Shown here one piece after another: positions 23,828 to 32,823 of a stretch of 64,000 nucleotides of DNA. Within the stretch, counting starts at the first letter, position 1; every line of letters begins with the position of its first letter. The position numbers and the translations under genes are program-made. The notes beneath the pieces were generated by a model. It did not search any database. It was not told where the DNA came from and saw only the letters and a list, made by a program, of their open reading frames with translations. Source of the DNA: Cryobacterium sp. Y11 (GTDB lineage: Bacteria > Actinomycetota > Actinomycetes > Actinomycetales > Microbacteriaceae); contig NZ_PJJO01000055.1 in the NCBI RefSeq assembly GCF_002929535.1, positions 1-64,000 on the forward strand, given 5' to 3'.

Positions 23828-25288
23828 GTGACGACCGACCAGGGGCTCGATGCGATCGTCGTCGGCTCCGGACCCAACGGTCTTGCCGCCGCCGTCACGC
23901 TTGCCCGCGCCGGGTTGAGAGTGCGCGTCTACGAGCGCAACCCGCAGATCGGCGGCGCTGCGGCAACAGCCGAACTGACCCTCCCCGGCTTTCACCACGA
24001 CGTGGGAAGCGCCGTGCATCCCCTGGCGCTCGCCTCCGAATTCTTCCAACGGTTCGGTCTCCCCGAGCGCATCGAGTTGACAATTCCCGAGATCTCCTAC
24101 GGGCATCCGCTGCCCGGCGGCCGCGCCGGCGTCGCTTGGCACGACATCGAACGCACGGCCGCCGGTCTCAGCCGCGACGGCCCGGCCTGGCTACGGTTGC
24201 TCGGACCGCTCGTGCGCAACGTGCAAGCCGTCGCGGATCTGACCGGGGACGCGTTGCTGCGCGTGCCGCGGCATCCGCTCACGCTGGCCCGATTTGGGCT
24301 GCGCACACTCGAGCAGGGCGGCCCGGCCTGGAACTGGCGTTTTACCGGCGAGACCGCGCCGGCGCTGCTCACCGGAACGTTCGCGCACTCGATCGGACGG
24401 CTCCCGAGCCCCGCAACCGCGGGTGCCGGGCTCGTTCTCGCCGCACACGCGCATGCCGGGGGCTGGCCGATTCCAATCGGCGGGAGCGGCGCCATCACGG
24501 CGGCCCTCGCCGACGACCTGCTCGCACACGGCGGTGAGATCGTGACGGATGCCGAGATCACCAGCCTCGCGCAGCTGCCGCCAGCACGCGTGACGTTGCT
24601 CGATGTGACGCCGCGGGCCCTCGTTGAACTGGCCGACGGAGCCCTACCCGCTCGCTACGAGGCGGCTATGAGACGGTTTCGCTACGGCAACGCGGTCGCC
24701 AAGGTGGACTTCGCGCTCTCCGAACCGGTGCCGTGGACCGCAGAAGACCTGCGGCGAGCGCCGACCCTGCACGTTGGCGGCACCCGCGCCGACCAGGCCC
24801 GCGCCGAAAACGCCGTCGCGCACGGCCGGCATTCCGCCTCCCCTTACGTGCTTGCCGCGCAGCCGAGCATTATCGACACCACGCGCGCGCCGGCCGGAAA
24901 GCATGTTCTGTGGGCATACACCCACGTGCCAGCCGGCTCTACCCGCGACCAGACCGAGCAGATCACCCGGCAGATCGAACGATTCGCCCCGGGCTTTCGT
25001 GACACCATTCTCGCCTCGGCCGGCCAGACCGCCGCGCAGATGCAGAAGCAGAATCCCAACCACATCGGCGGCGACATCGCGGCCGGAGCGATCAACCTGG
25101 CCCAGCTCGTGGGCCGCCCGGCGCTCTCCGGCGACCCGTGGCGCACCCCGCTACCTGGCGTCTACCTGTGCTCATCATCGACCTCGCCCGGTCCCGGCGT
25201 GCATGGCCTCTGCGGCTACCGTGCCGCCCTGAGCGCCCTCCGTCATGAATACAACATTCTGGTTCCCCCCAACCTCTCCCCGTCGTAA
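23828..25288 (+). CDS. NAD(P)/FAD-dependent oxidoreductase, phytoene-desaturase-like
   Basis: A 486-residue flavoprotein. AIVVGSGPNGLAAA near the start is the FAD dinucleotide-binding loop, followed by ERNPQIGGAAAT; the C-terminal half has the family's SSSTSPGPGVHG and GYRAAL segments. It belongs to the carotenoid-desaturase/amine-oxidase-like superfamily of unassigned actinobacterial oxidoreductases. The GTG at 23828 fits the start of the domain; the frame is open 33 codons further up without homology. No carotenoid genes are near, so the substrate cannot be stated. A large inverted repeat lies directly after its stop. Confidence 0.8.
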   Translation: MTTDQGLDAIVVGSGPNGLAAAVTLARAGLRVRVYERNPQIGGAAATAELTLPGFHHDVGSAVHPLALASEFFQRFGLPERIELTIPEISYGHPLPGGRAGVAWHDIERTAAGLSRDGPAWLRLLGPLVRNVQAVADLTGDALLRVPRHPLTLARFGLRTLEQGGPAWNWRFTGETAPALLTGTFAHSIGRLPSPATAGAGLVLAAHAHAGGWPIPIGGSGAITAALADDLLAHGGEIVTDAEITSLAQLPPARVTLLDVTPRALVELADGALPARYEAAMRRFRYGNAVAKVDFALSEPVPWTAEDLRRAPTLHVGGTRADQARAENAVAHGRHSASPYVLAAQPSIIDTTRAPAGKHVLWAYTHVPAGSTRDQTEQITRQIERFAPGFRDTILASAGQTAAQMQKQNPNHIGGDIAAGAINLAQLVGRPALSGDPWRTPLPGVYLCSSSTSPGPGVHGLCGYRAALSALRHEYNILVPPNLSPS

Positions 25289-25292
25289 CTCC

Positions 25293-25355
25293 TCGCGAAA
25301 GCGGGAAAAGTGCTGCTTGAGCCGCCCCGAAGCAACATATTCTCCGCTTTCGCGA
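25293..25355 (+). terminator. large stem-loop after FAD oxidoreductase
   Basis: Perfect 12-bp arms TCGCGAAAGCGG (25293-25304) and its complement (25344-25355) enclose 39 nt that can pair further in part (AAGTGCTGCTT with AAGCAACAT). It begins 5 bp after the stop. Terminator, RNA processing signal or small-RNA origin are possible. Confidence 0.55.
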
Positions 25356-25508
25356 AGACGGGTGGGTGATGCTTGCTCTGTGCGGGGTCGTTAATCGACC
25401 CACATGCGGGTCTGGAAGGTCGTTTGGCGCGCCTTCGCCATCGGACTCGCGCGGAGCTAGCGGGCCTGCGCGCGCGGGCTCGGTCGGCTGTACCGGTAAT
25501 CTGAACGC

Positions 25509-26921
25509 ATGTCCGCCGTGCAGAGTCGCCTCGTCATTCGGCTCTTCGCGACCTTCGTCTGGTTCACCGTTCTGGCCGGCCAGTTCTGGCGCAACCTCGG
25601 TGGGTGGTGGGGCTTTGGCGCGATCGCCGTGATCGTGGTCGTTGGCAGTGTGATCGGCCTGCGCACCCAACTCACCAACGCCCACAACCGCGCAGCCCTG
25701 ACCGCCGCACACGCAGCCCCCGACGACTCCCCCACCGACCGCGACAGAGCCCGCGGCAACACCGATCAAGCTGCCCTCACCGCTCCCCTGAACTGGCGCA
25801 AGTTTCCCAAGGCCATCACCGCGTTTCTGCTGCTGGCCACGCTGTCGATCGCGTGGTCGTATTACCCGGCGGCATCCGCTCTGGGTGTTATTCTGCAGCT
25901 GATCACTACCCTGGCCGCGCTGTTCCTGGCCGTCACGCTCACCTGGCCCGAGCTGCTGCGCACTCTGGCCGGCGCCCTGCGCTGGGTGCTCGCGCTCAGC
26001 CTCGCGTTCGAGCTGTTCGTGGCCGTCGTCATCCGCCACGAAGTGCTCCCGTTCTTCGTCGATTACGCACGCGAAGACGTGCCAGACGCCTTCTACTGGA
26101 GCCAGGGCCTACTGCTAACCGGCGGCCCGATCGAGGGCATCGTCGCCAACCGCAACCTGCTCGGATTCATCGCGTTAACGGCCATCATCGTCTTCAGCGT
26201 GCAACTGAAGGCCCACACCGTCAAGCGCAACGGCGGCCTGGTCTGGCTGGCGCTGGCCGTCGGGATGCTGCTACTCACCCGATCCGCCACGGTCACCGTT
26301 TCGCTGGTCGCGGTCGTCGCCGCCCTACTGTTCGCGCTCTGGGCCAGGCGAGTACACGACCAGCACCGGCGGCCGCTGTATCTCGTGGCGGCGGCATCCG
26401 TTCTGGCGGTCGCAGCGGCGCTCGCGCTGTTCTCGTCGCAACTGTTCGGACTGCTCGGCCGCAGCAACGACCTCACCGGCCGATTCGACATTTGGGCCAG
26501 CGTCACCCAGCTCGCCCTCGAACGCCCCGTCGTCGGCTGGGGCTGGGTGAGCTACTGGGTGCCGTGGGTCGAACCGTTCAACGACCTCGCCGTGCGCAAG
26601 GGCGTCACCTACCTGCAGGCGCACAATGCCTGGCTCGATGTCTGGCTGCAACTCGGCATCGTCGGCGTGATAATCTTCGCCGCCCTGGTCGGTTCGACCC
26701 TGTGGCGGGCCTGGTTTCTCGCCGTTGACAGACCGCGTCTCGGCATCGAAGACACCGAACCGTTCGCCATGTCTGCACTGCTGCCGCTACTACTGCTCGC
26801 CGCACTGATCGCCCAGAGCGTGGCCGAGAGCCGGCTGCTGATCGAGAGCGGCTGGGTGATTCTCATCGTGCTGGCCGTCGTCACCAAGCGGCAGCAGCAC
26901 GCACCCAGGCCGATGCCCTGA
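25509..26921 (+). CDS. O-antigen ligase/polymerase-like membrane protein 1
   Basis: A 470-residue polytopic protein of the Wzy/WaaL superfamily, with about eleven hydrophobic segments. The long outer loop (roughly residues 300-380) contains RFDIWASV, PVVGWGWVSYW and LQAHNAWLDVWLQLG, the typical R...GxG...HN pattern. Such proteins polymerise or ligate lipid-linked glycans on the outer face. It is followed 21 bp later by a paralog. Two adjacent copies are usual in Microbacteriaceae. The exact glycan is unknown. Confidence 0.88.
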   Translation: MSAVQSRLVIRLFATFVWFTVLAGQFWRNLGGWWGFGAIAVIVVVGSVIGLRTQLTNAHNRAALTAAHAAPDDSPTDRDRARGNTDQAALTAPLNWRKFPKAITAFLLLATLSIAWSYYPAASALGVILQLITTLAALFLAVTLTWPELLRTLAGALRWVLALSLAFELFVAVVIRHEVLPFFVDYAREDVPDAFYWSQGLLLTGGPIEGIVANRNLLGFIALTAIIVFSVQLKAHTVKRNGGLVWLALAVGMLLLTRSATVTVSLVAVVAALLFALWARRVHDQHRRPLYLVAAASVLAVAAALALFSSQLFGLLGRSNDLTGRFDIWASVTQLALERPVVGWGWVSYWVPWVEPFNDLAVRKGVTYLQAHNAWLDVWLQLGIVGVIIFAALVGSTLWRAWFLAVDRPRLGIEDTEPFAMSALLPLLLLAALIAQSVAESRLLIESGWVILIVLAVVTKRQQHAPRPMP

Positions 26922-26942
26922 CCTAGCGCGGTAAATTAGAGC

Positions 26943-28226
26943 ATGACCACCCTGCCCGATGCCCTACACCGGGTGCTCGCGTCGCCGAAATTCGCGGCCT
27001 CACTCTCGCTGGTCATTCTGGCGACCGCGTTTGGCACCCACCTGCTGCGCAGCGTCATGGGCTGGCCCGGCCTCATCGGCATTCTCGGCGGCCTCGTCGC
27101 GCTCGCGGTACTCTCGCTGTTCGCCCGCCGCCCGATCGTGGAATGGCACGGCCTGCTGCCCATCTCCATCATCGTGTTTGTGGCCTGGTGCGCCATCTCC
27201 GGCGTGTGGAGCGGCTATATCTCCGAGACCATTATCGGCGTCAGCTACCAGATCACCGTCGGCTTCCTGGCGATCTACGTGGCCCTCGTGCGCGACACCT
27301 TTCAGATTGTGCGCGCCACCGGCGACGTGTTGCGAGTTCTGCTCGCACTTTCCATCGTGCTCGAGGTACTCTCCGGGCTGCTGCTCGACCTGCCGATCGC
27401 CTTTCTCGGCGTCGTCGGTGACATCGACCAGCTCGGCCCGATTCAAGGCGTGTTCGGCTCCCGCAACGTCTTTGGACTGATCGCCCTCATCGCCGTCGTC
27501 ACCTTTTACGTCGAACTGCGCGCCCGATCCATTCCACGCGGCCTTGGCATCGGCTCGATGTGGCTGGCTAGCATCTCCCTGCTGCTCACCCGCTCCCCCG
27601 TTATCGTGGTCGTCGCCATCTGCGTCGCCGTCGCCGCGCTCGCTCTGTATGGCCTGCGCCGCACCCCTGTCACCAGCCGACGGATGCTGCAGCTCGGCCT
27701 CCTGGCAGCGGCTCTCGTCGCCGCCGGTGCGGCCTGGCTCGGCCGCACAACGCTGGTCGGAGCGCTCAACGCCGGCAGCGAGTTCGAGGTGCGGTACTCG
27801 CTCTGGAGCGAGATGTGGCGGCTGGTGAAGCTGCATCCGCTTCAGGGGTGGGGTTGGGCCGGATTCTGGCCGCAAGACGTCACCCCGTACGGCTGGCTCG
27901 AATTCACCACCGGACGTTTACACACCACCGGCCTCAACGCTTACGTCGACGTCTACTTTCAGGTCGGACTGATCGGCTTTCTCGCTTTTCTCGCCCTCGT
28001 GCTGCTGGCATTCGTACGGTCCTGGCTGCTCGCCTCAAACAAGCACTCGCTGGCCTACGCCTGGGCGCCGCTCATGCTCGTGACCCTGCTGGTAACGAGC
28101 GCGGCCGAGAGCACCATTCTGTTCGAGTTCGGCTGGCTGCTGCTCGTGATCTGCGCGGTCAAGGCCGCCCAGGGTCTGAGCTGGCGCAGCGCCCTGCCGC
28201 ACAAGCCGCACCCCGACGCGCCGTAA
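26943..28226 (+). CDS. O-antigen ligase/polymerase-like membrane protein 2
   Basis: A 427-residue paralog of the previous gene, 21 bp downstream, so the two form an operon. The outer loop has EVRYSLWSEMW, LQGWGWAGFWP and TTGLNAYVDVYFQVGL, with Asn in the expected HN-like place but Leu instead of His. Its last 60 codons are duplicated, with about four-fifths identity by eye, in a broken ORF at 31.1 kb. It is presumed to act on a surface polysaccharide together with its partner. Confidence 0.86.
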   Translation: MTTLPDALHRVLASPKFAASLSLVILATAFGTHLLRSVMGWPGLIGILGGLVALAVLSLFARRPIVEWHGLLPISIIVFVAWCAISGVWSGYISETIIGVSYQITVGFLAIYVALVRDTFQIVRATGDVLRVLLALSIVLEVLSGLLLDLPIAFLGVVGDIDQLGPIQGVFGSRNVFGLIALIAVVTFYVELRARSIPRGLGIGSMWLASISLLLTRSPVIVVVAICVAVAALALYGLRRTPVTSRRMLQLGLLAAALVAAGAAWLGRTTLVGALNAGSEFEVRYSLWSEMWRLVKLHPLQGWGWAGFWPQDVTPYGWLEFTTGRLHTTGLNAYVDVYFQVGLIGFLAFLALVLLAFVRSWLLASNKHSLAYAWAPLMLVTLLVTSAAESTILFEFGWLLLVICAVKAAQGLSWRSALPHKPHPDAP

Positions 28227-28269
28227 CCGCGACGCCGCTATTCACGACTATAGTTACACGCTTCGACCG

Positions 28270-29397
28270 TTAATCGGCGAAGCGTGCAACCGCCCGTTCA
28301 GCGATGCCAATCAGCAGCGCCTGCACATCATCCGCGGTCCCAATGAGGTCTTGTTCAGCACTGAACTGAACCCAATTACCGGCGATTACCGTGTCCATTG
28401 TGCAAAACCCGGAATATACTTGGCACCCGAATATGGCTCGGTCAACGCCGGCAACAGAGTCAGCCACGGTCTGGGCTGTGTTATCCACGGTCATCAAGCT
28501 GGCTGAACGATCAAAGGCCCACTCGCCACCGGGCAGTGCAGTGATATAGAGCGGCCAGGTCTGCCCTGTATTCTCTGGAACCCACGTGCATCGGTCACCG
28601 CCGGCAAGCGTGTAGGCCGCGTCGTCGATGCCCCAACCATCGCCGTCACTATCTCCGCCAATCAAGATTTCTTCGGTCGTGCTAAACGCCGTCCGAAACT
28701 CATCTGCGGTCGCATAAACTTCACAGTCAGTCGGGAGCATTCCGGTCGAAGTTGGCGCCACCCATAATGGTCCGAAAACTGGAGCGTCTGCCACTGTGTT
28801 GACAATGTCAGTGATCAGCGGCGCCGCATGCTCAGCCAGAGCTTCCTTGCTTGCGCTCGGATCCAGACTCATTCCCTGTACGGAGACTTCGATCCACGTC
28901 TCTCCAACGAGAATGTTGGCCGAGCAGGTAAAGTGTTCACCCCAATTATGGCAGTCAACAAAGGATGCCTCGCCGTAGCTGGAATCAGCTCCTGACGCGA
29001 CTTCAGCGTTCTTCGCCGTGTAGGTCATCCACTGCGCAGTTGCCTCGGGCAGCACTTGCACACTCACATAACTTTGCCCGGCGACTTCGCCGCTCGCCAA
29101 GCAGGAGACCCCGCCAAGCTGACTCACGGCATAAGCCAACGGCGTTGCCGACTGCGGTCTCACCATAAGATCCGTCGTCACCGTTGTCGTGTTGAGTACA
29201 GTCCCCACCAGCCCAGATGGCAGCACGTCATCGCACGTCAAACCCGATCGGGAACTCGGCGCCGAAACCGGAGTGGCACTCACCGCCACCGACGGCTCAG
29301 CAGAGCCGGCATCCGTCACGACGGATGCCGGCCCGGAGGCACAGCCGGTCAGGATAAGGGCCACCGCGACGACGACCACAATATTTAGATTGCGCAC
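28270..29397 (-). CDS. lipoprotein with two related domains
   Basis: A 375-residue exported lipoprotein. The signal peptide ends in LTGC (Cys19), followed by a Ser/Ala/Val/Pro linker. Two segments share the pattern of a leading Cys (LTCDDVLPSG and LPTDCEVYAT) followed about 40 residues on by a GGxxC element (GGVSCLAS and GGDRCTWV), suggesting an internal duplication of a disulfide-containing domain. Related single-domain lipoproteins are at 29.6 kb (broken), 31.4 kb (internally deleted) and 63.2 kb. It converges with the ligase gene. Function is unknown. Confidence 0.8.
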   Translation of the reverse strand: MRNLNIVVVVAVALILTGCASGPASVVTDAGSAEPSVAVSATPVSAPSSRSGLTCDDVLPSGLVGTVLNTTTVTTDLMVRPQSATPLAYAVSQLGGVSCLASGEVAGQSYVSVQVLPEATAQWMTYTAKNAEVASGADSSYGEASFVDCHNWGEHFTCSANILVGETWIEVSVQGMSLDPSASKEALAEHAAPLITDIVNTVADAPVFGPLWVAPTSTGMLPTDCEVYATADEFRTAFSTTEEILIGGDSDGDGWGIDDAAYTLAGGDRCTWVPENTGQTWPLYITALPGGEWAFDRSASLMTVDNTAQTVADSVAGVDRAIFGCQVYSGFCTMDTVIAGNWVQFSAEQDLIGTADDVQALLIGIAERAVARFAD

Positions 29398-29558
29398 CTA
29401 GTCCCCCCAATTCTTCTTCAGAATATACGCGCCTCCTTAGTCGCGGAGCGCACCGGCCCATTAGCCGTATTTGAGGCACCGTCACGACCACATCCGCCGA
29501 GATCGCCCGACCGCGGGATTTCACAGTCGCTACTGAAAGTAGAAGCTAGGTTGCAACC

Positions 29559-30123
29559 ATGACCGCGTGGCGGAAAATTACTGGAACAGCTTTCACAGCG
29601 GTGTGCCTGTCGGTGATGCTTGCCGGTTGTGCTGTATCGGGGCAACCGGTGGCCGAGGCTCCGGCGCCCACCTCCACCGCCACCGCTCTGTCAACACCAA
29701 CACCAACACCAACACCAACACCAACACCAACACCAGACCCCATCACCAACACCAGACCCCATCACCTGCGACACCGCTTTCACCGCCGGCCTCAACACGA
29801 AAATCGCAGAGGATGGTCTCACCTTCCGCGACGACGCAGGTATCAGCAGTCACGCGGACACGCTGGTCGGAACCGACGGTTTGCGATGCCAATGAACCAA
29901 ACCTCAGACGGATATTACGGTCGAGTACGCAAACTGGTCGCGCGACACCGCTGCTTGGGACAACGTGAAGACTGAGCTCCTAGCCGATGGATACACCGAA
30001 ACCGGCCCGTTCGCGGTCAGCCGACCGATATCAGAATTCGATTCTGCGTCTAGCTACCGGGACGGCGTCATCCACTACGTCAGCCCGTCTCGGTTCATCG
30101 GATGGGTAACGGCGCTGCAATAA
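29559..30123 (+). pseudogene. frameshifted lipoprotein gene
   Basis: It starts as a normal lipoprotein (signal peptide, lipobox LAGC, Pro/Thr/Ala linker). At 29692-29734 a 6-bp repeat gives a Thr-Pro run. A 19-bp direct duplication (unit 29732-29750, repeated from 29751) then shifts the frame by +1; removing one unit restores a reading frame with TCDTAFTAGL and GTDGLRCQ. A TGA at 29893-29895 sits where relatives have Trp (motif GGLxCxW), after which the frame continues to TAA at 30121 with YRDGVIHYVSPS near the end. Two lesions make loss of function very likely. It is a paralog of the lipoprotein at 63.2 kb. Confidence 0.85.
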
Positions 30124-30924
30124 TCGGGAATGCCGCTGCCACAAGCGCAGACTGCCGGCGGTCCATTCATTCCGACTGACGTCAGACCGGCTGCACCAAA
30201 TCACGCAGCACGTCTTGCAGGCCCAGCCCAAACCGGGAGTAGTCGCCGGCGCGCCAGCGGCGCACGACCGGTCTCAAACGCAGCAGATGTGCCGCCGGCA
30301 GAGCGCTGCGCCGCGTCTCATACTTAAGCTTCGCATCGATCAATGCCAACACCGCAGCGGATGCCGCCGACTCGAACCCCGACGCCCGTTGCTGCAAGGC
30401 CGTGACACGGCACGCCGGGCCTGCGCCGCTGCGACTGCCCGTGAGTTTGCTTTATTGGCTCCCCCATAGATTTTCGATAACGTTTTTGGTGTAATTCTCG
30501 GGGGCGAAGTTTACCCATTTCGTGGCCACCCAGAGACCCTGCGCAGACGGTGCGATTCTCCCGACATAGCATCTTCTGACGATTGCGACATGACGCAGCG
30601 CAATCCACGAAGTTGTTCATAACAACTGTAATTCAACGCTTGGAGGCGTGCCTCTACCGCGGTCTCGACAGCTGAGTTCACCGAGACCACGCTCGTTGTC
30701 AGGCCGACGTCCCCACCGCCGTTATCGCTGCTCCCTAGCCACACGAGGGGGCCCCACCGTCCATCAAAAGTTGCAACTCTTGATCGTTCGTGCCGCATAA
30801 CGCAGCTTCTCCCGCAATCTTTGACCACTCCGGGTTCAAGACCAAGCGGCCGAACTCGTCGAGTATCGAGGGCATATAAAGTGCGCCTCAGTCAGAAGGA
30901 CACTCAACTGCCGCGGCATCGCCA
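30124..30924. other. degenerate region without an intact gene
   Basis: About 800 bp of mixed composition. On the minus strand 30182-30397 is open (71 codons from a TTG) and reads like the C-terminus of a longer protein (DAKLKYETRR, VRRWRAGDYSRFG), possibly a glycosyltransferase remnant, but it has no head. The rest (30430-30920) holds only short uncharacterised ORFs and A/T-rich patches. I see no transposase or terminal repeats. Confidence 0.4.
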
Positions 30925-31311
30925 GTGGCGGTTGGGCTCGGTACGTTGTTTGCGCCGGATTCGGAAGTGGAACTCGAAATCGCGCTGGGTGATGCTTCGG
31001 CCCCGACAATAGTGATGCCCGCGCGCAACTTTTTGGATCGTTTCGAATTGGCTATGGCTCCTCGTGAGATGCCGAGTCCTTCTGGCGGTTCAGGTATGGA
31101 GATTCCCCCTGCGTCAACTGCAGCTCATAGACTCTCGACCTACGTCTGGGCGGCGCTCATGCTCGTGACCCTGATCGTAACGGCGGGGGCGGAAAGCAGG
31201 ATTCTGTTCGAGTTCGGCTGGCTGCTCCTCGTGATCTGCGCGGTCAACGCGGCCCAGGGTTTGAGCTGGCTCAGCGCCCTCCTCCACAAACCCCATCGCA
31301 ACGCCCCGTAG
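30925..31311 (+). pseudogene. chimeric remnant carrying a duplicated ligase C-terminus
   Basis: A 128-codon ORF. From about 31135 it encodes LMLVTLIVTAGAES, ILFEFGWLLLVICAV and a KPHRNAP ending, clearly homologous to the end of the ligase gene at 26943-28226 (LMLVTLLVTSAAES, KPHPDAP). The first 65 codons are unrelated to any ligase and I do not recognise them. It is best read as a partial duplication joined to other DNA; a small expressed membrane protein cannot be excluded. Confidence 0.7.
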
Positions 31312-31400
31312 CGGCCTCGAGGAGAGTGCCATCAGCCCCAGCGGTTCAATTGCGTTTGCGGCAACGCAAATCCGCCGCACCGTGATTGTGCGACGACGCT

Positions 31401-31862
31401 CTATGCGTCTGCGAGCGCTGGTACCCACTGCGTCAAGGCCGGATAACTTACGTAGAAGAGGGTACCGTCACGATAGACGAAACCGCCATCGGCCATGAAT
31501 TGGATATCCGTGCGCCAGCCTTGATAGTCCCGCAATGCCAGCCCGGAGGTTTCGAAGTCAGCGTAGGCATCCGCTGCCAGAGCTGTTGTGCAGGCCGGGA
31601 TCTCGGTAACCGCCTCGGACACATCAGGAGTCGGCGTTGACGACGGGGTGGCTGAAACTTTCGGCGCATCGCTCACCACCGGATCTGCCGAGATTGCGGA
31701 ACAACTGGTCAACAAGATAGCCAGCACCAGGGTCGTTCCAATTCGTGCAGGCAGACGGGGATTTCTGCGATTCCCCCGAAAGCCATGGCACCAACGCAGC
31801 TTCGTGACTCCGGCTCGCGGGCGTTCTACTGGCGCAGGGTATCCAGATTGTCGCGATACCAC
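31401..31862 (-). CDS. internally deleted lipoprotein paralog
   Basis: A 153-codon ORF. After an arginine-rich start it has a hydrophobic stretch and lipobox LTSC, a Thr/Pro/Ser linker, then a short domain that opens like the 29.6-kb lipoprotein (ACTTALAADAY, GLALRDYQG) and ends like it (FVYRDGTLFYVS, WVPAL). The central part with the GGLxCxW motif is missing, so it looks like an in-frame internal deletion. The first codons overlap the end of fcl by 37 bp; no better in-frame ATG or GTG is available, so the true start is uncertain. It may be decaying. Confidence 0.55.
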   Translation of the reverse strand: MVSRQSGYPAPVERPRAGVTKLRWCHGFRGNRRNPRLPARIGTTLVLAILLTSCSAISADPVVSDAPKVSATPSSTPTPDVSEAVTEIPACTTALAADAYADFETSGLALRDYQGWRTDIQFMADGGFVYRDGTLFYVSYPALTQWVPALADA

Positions 31863-32821
31863 TCAATGGTGGAACGCAATCCAGCTTCAAGATCGATCGA
31901 AGCACTCCAGCCCGCCGCGGCTAGTTTTGACACATCCAGCAGTTTCTGTGGAGTGCCGTCTGGCTTCGTAGTGTCCCATTCGGTCACACCGACAAATCCC
32001 ACCACGCGAGCGATGGTCTCGGCAATCTCACGAATCGTCACGTCACGGCCCGTCCCCACGTTGACTTGCTCGGGTCCGTCGTAGTGCTCCATGAGGTGCA
32101 GGCATGCTTCTGCCATGTCGTCCACGTGCAAGAACTCGCGACGGGGAGCTCCGGTGCCCCAATTCGTCACGCTGGTAGCGCCAGACGTCACGGCATCGTC
32201 GTATCGGCGGATCAATGCCGGGAGTACGTGAGAACCCTTTAAAGAGAAGTTATCGCCTGGCCCATAAAGGTTGGTCGGCATCGCCGAGATCCATGGCAGA
32301 CCGAATTGGCGACGCACGGCTTGAATCTGCAAGATGCCAGCGATCTTGGCAATTGCATAGGCGTCGTTTGTGGGCTCGAGGTGCCCGGTAAGCAGAGATT
32401 CTTCCTTTATCGGTTGCGGTGCTAGCCGCGGGTAGATGCAGCTGGAACCGAGAAACAACAGCCTTTCCACGCCATGTTTCGCCGCGGCGTCGAGCACATT
32501 CACTTGAATCCTCAGATTGTCACTCAAGAAATCCACGGGGTACGTATTATTGGCGAGGATTCCTCCCACTTTCGCCGCCGCGAGAACCACATAGCGCGGC
32601 GTGGTCTCGGCGAAGAATGCGAAGACCGCGTCCCGGTCTTTTAGATCCAAATCTTTCGAGGATCGACCGACCAGGTCGGTGAATCCCTCCGACTGCAATC
32701 GCTGCCAAATCGCCGCGCCAACCAATCCACGATGCCCGGCCACGTAGAACGTACTCGATCGATCGAGCGCGCTCGGGGTAAAGTCGACCGAATCGCGGGC
32801 CGAGGTGTCGACGTCAATCAT
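31826..32821 (-). CDS. fcl: GDP-L-fucose synthase
   Basis: A 331-residue SDR enzyme (3,5-epimerase/4-reductase) turning GDP-4-keto-6-deoxymannose into GDP-L-fucose with NADPH. GHRGLVG (29-35) is the dinucleotide loop of this family, GSSCIYP (125-131) and Tyr155/Lys159 in YAIAK are catalytic. The N-terminal 22 residues are an extension. It starts 3 bp after the gmd stop, so the pair forms an operon delivering GDP-fucose to the polysaccharide locus. Confidence 0.95.
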   Translation of the reverse strand: MIDVDTSARDSVDFTPSALDRSSTFYVAGHRGLVGAAIWQRLQSEGFTDLVGRSSKDLDLKDRDAVFAFFAETTPRYVVLAAAKVGGILANNTYPVDFLSDNLRIQVNVLDAAAKHGVERLLFLGSSCIYPRLAPQPIKEESLLTGHLEPTNDAYAIAKIAGILQIQAVRRQFGLPWISAMPTNLYGPGDNFSLKGSHVLPALIRRYDDAVTSGATSVTNWGTGAPRREFLHVDDMAEACLHLMEHYDGPEQVNVGTGRDVTIREIAETIARVVGFVGVTEWDTTKPDGTPQKLLDVSKLAAAGWSASIDLEAGLRSTIEWYRDNLDTLRQ

Positions 32822-32823
32822 TT

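Noticed and set aside
23796-23831. 11-codon ORF with a TGA overlapping the GTG of the FAD oxidoreductase
   Set aside because: Too short to support; no attenuator structure or amino-acid bias to suggest a leader peptide.
29692-29770. Short repeats looking like a CRISPR or minisatellite
   Set aside because: A 6-bp unit coding for a Thr-Pro linker of a lipoprotein plus one 19-bp duplication; no spacers and no cas genes.
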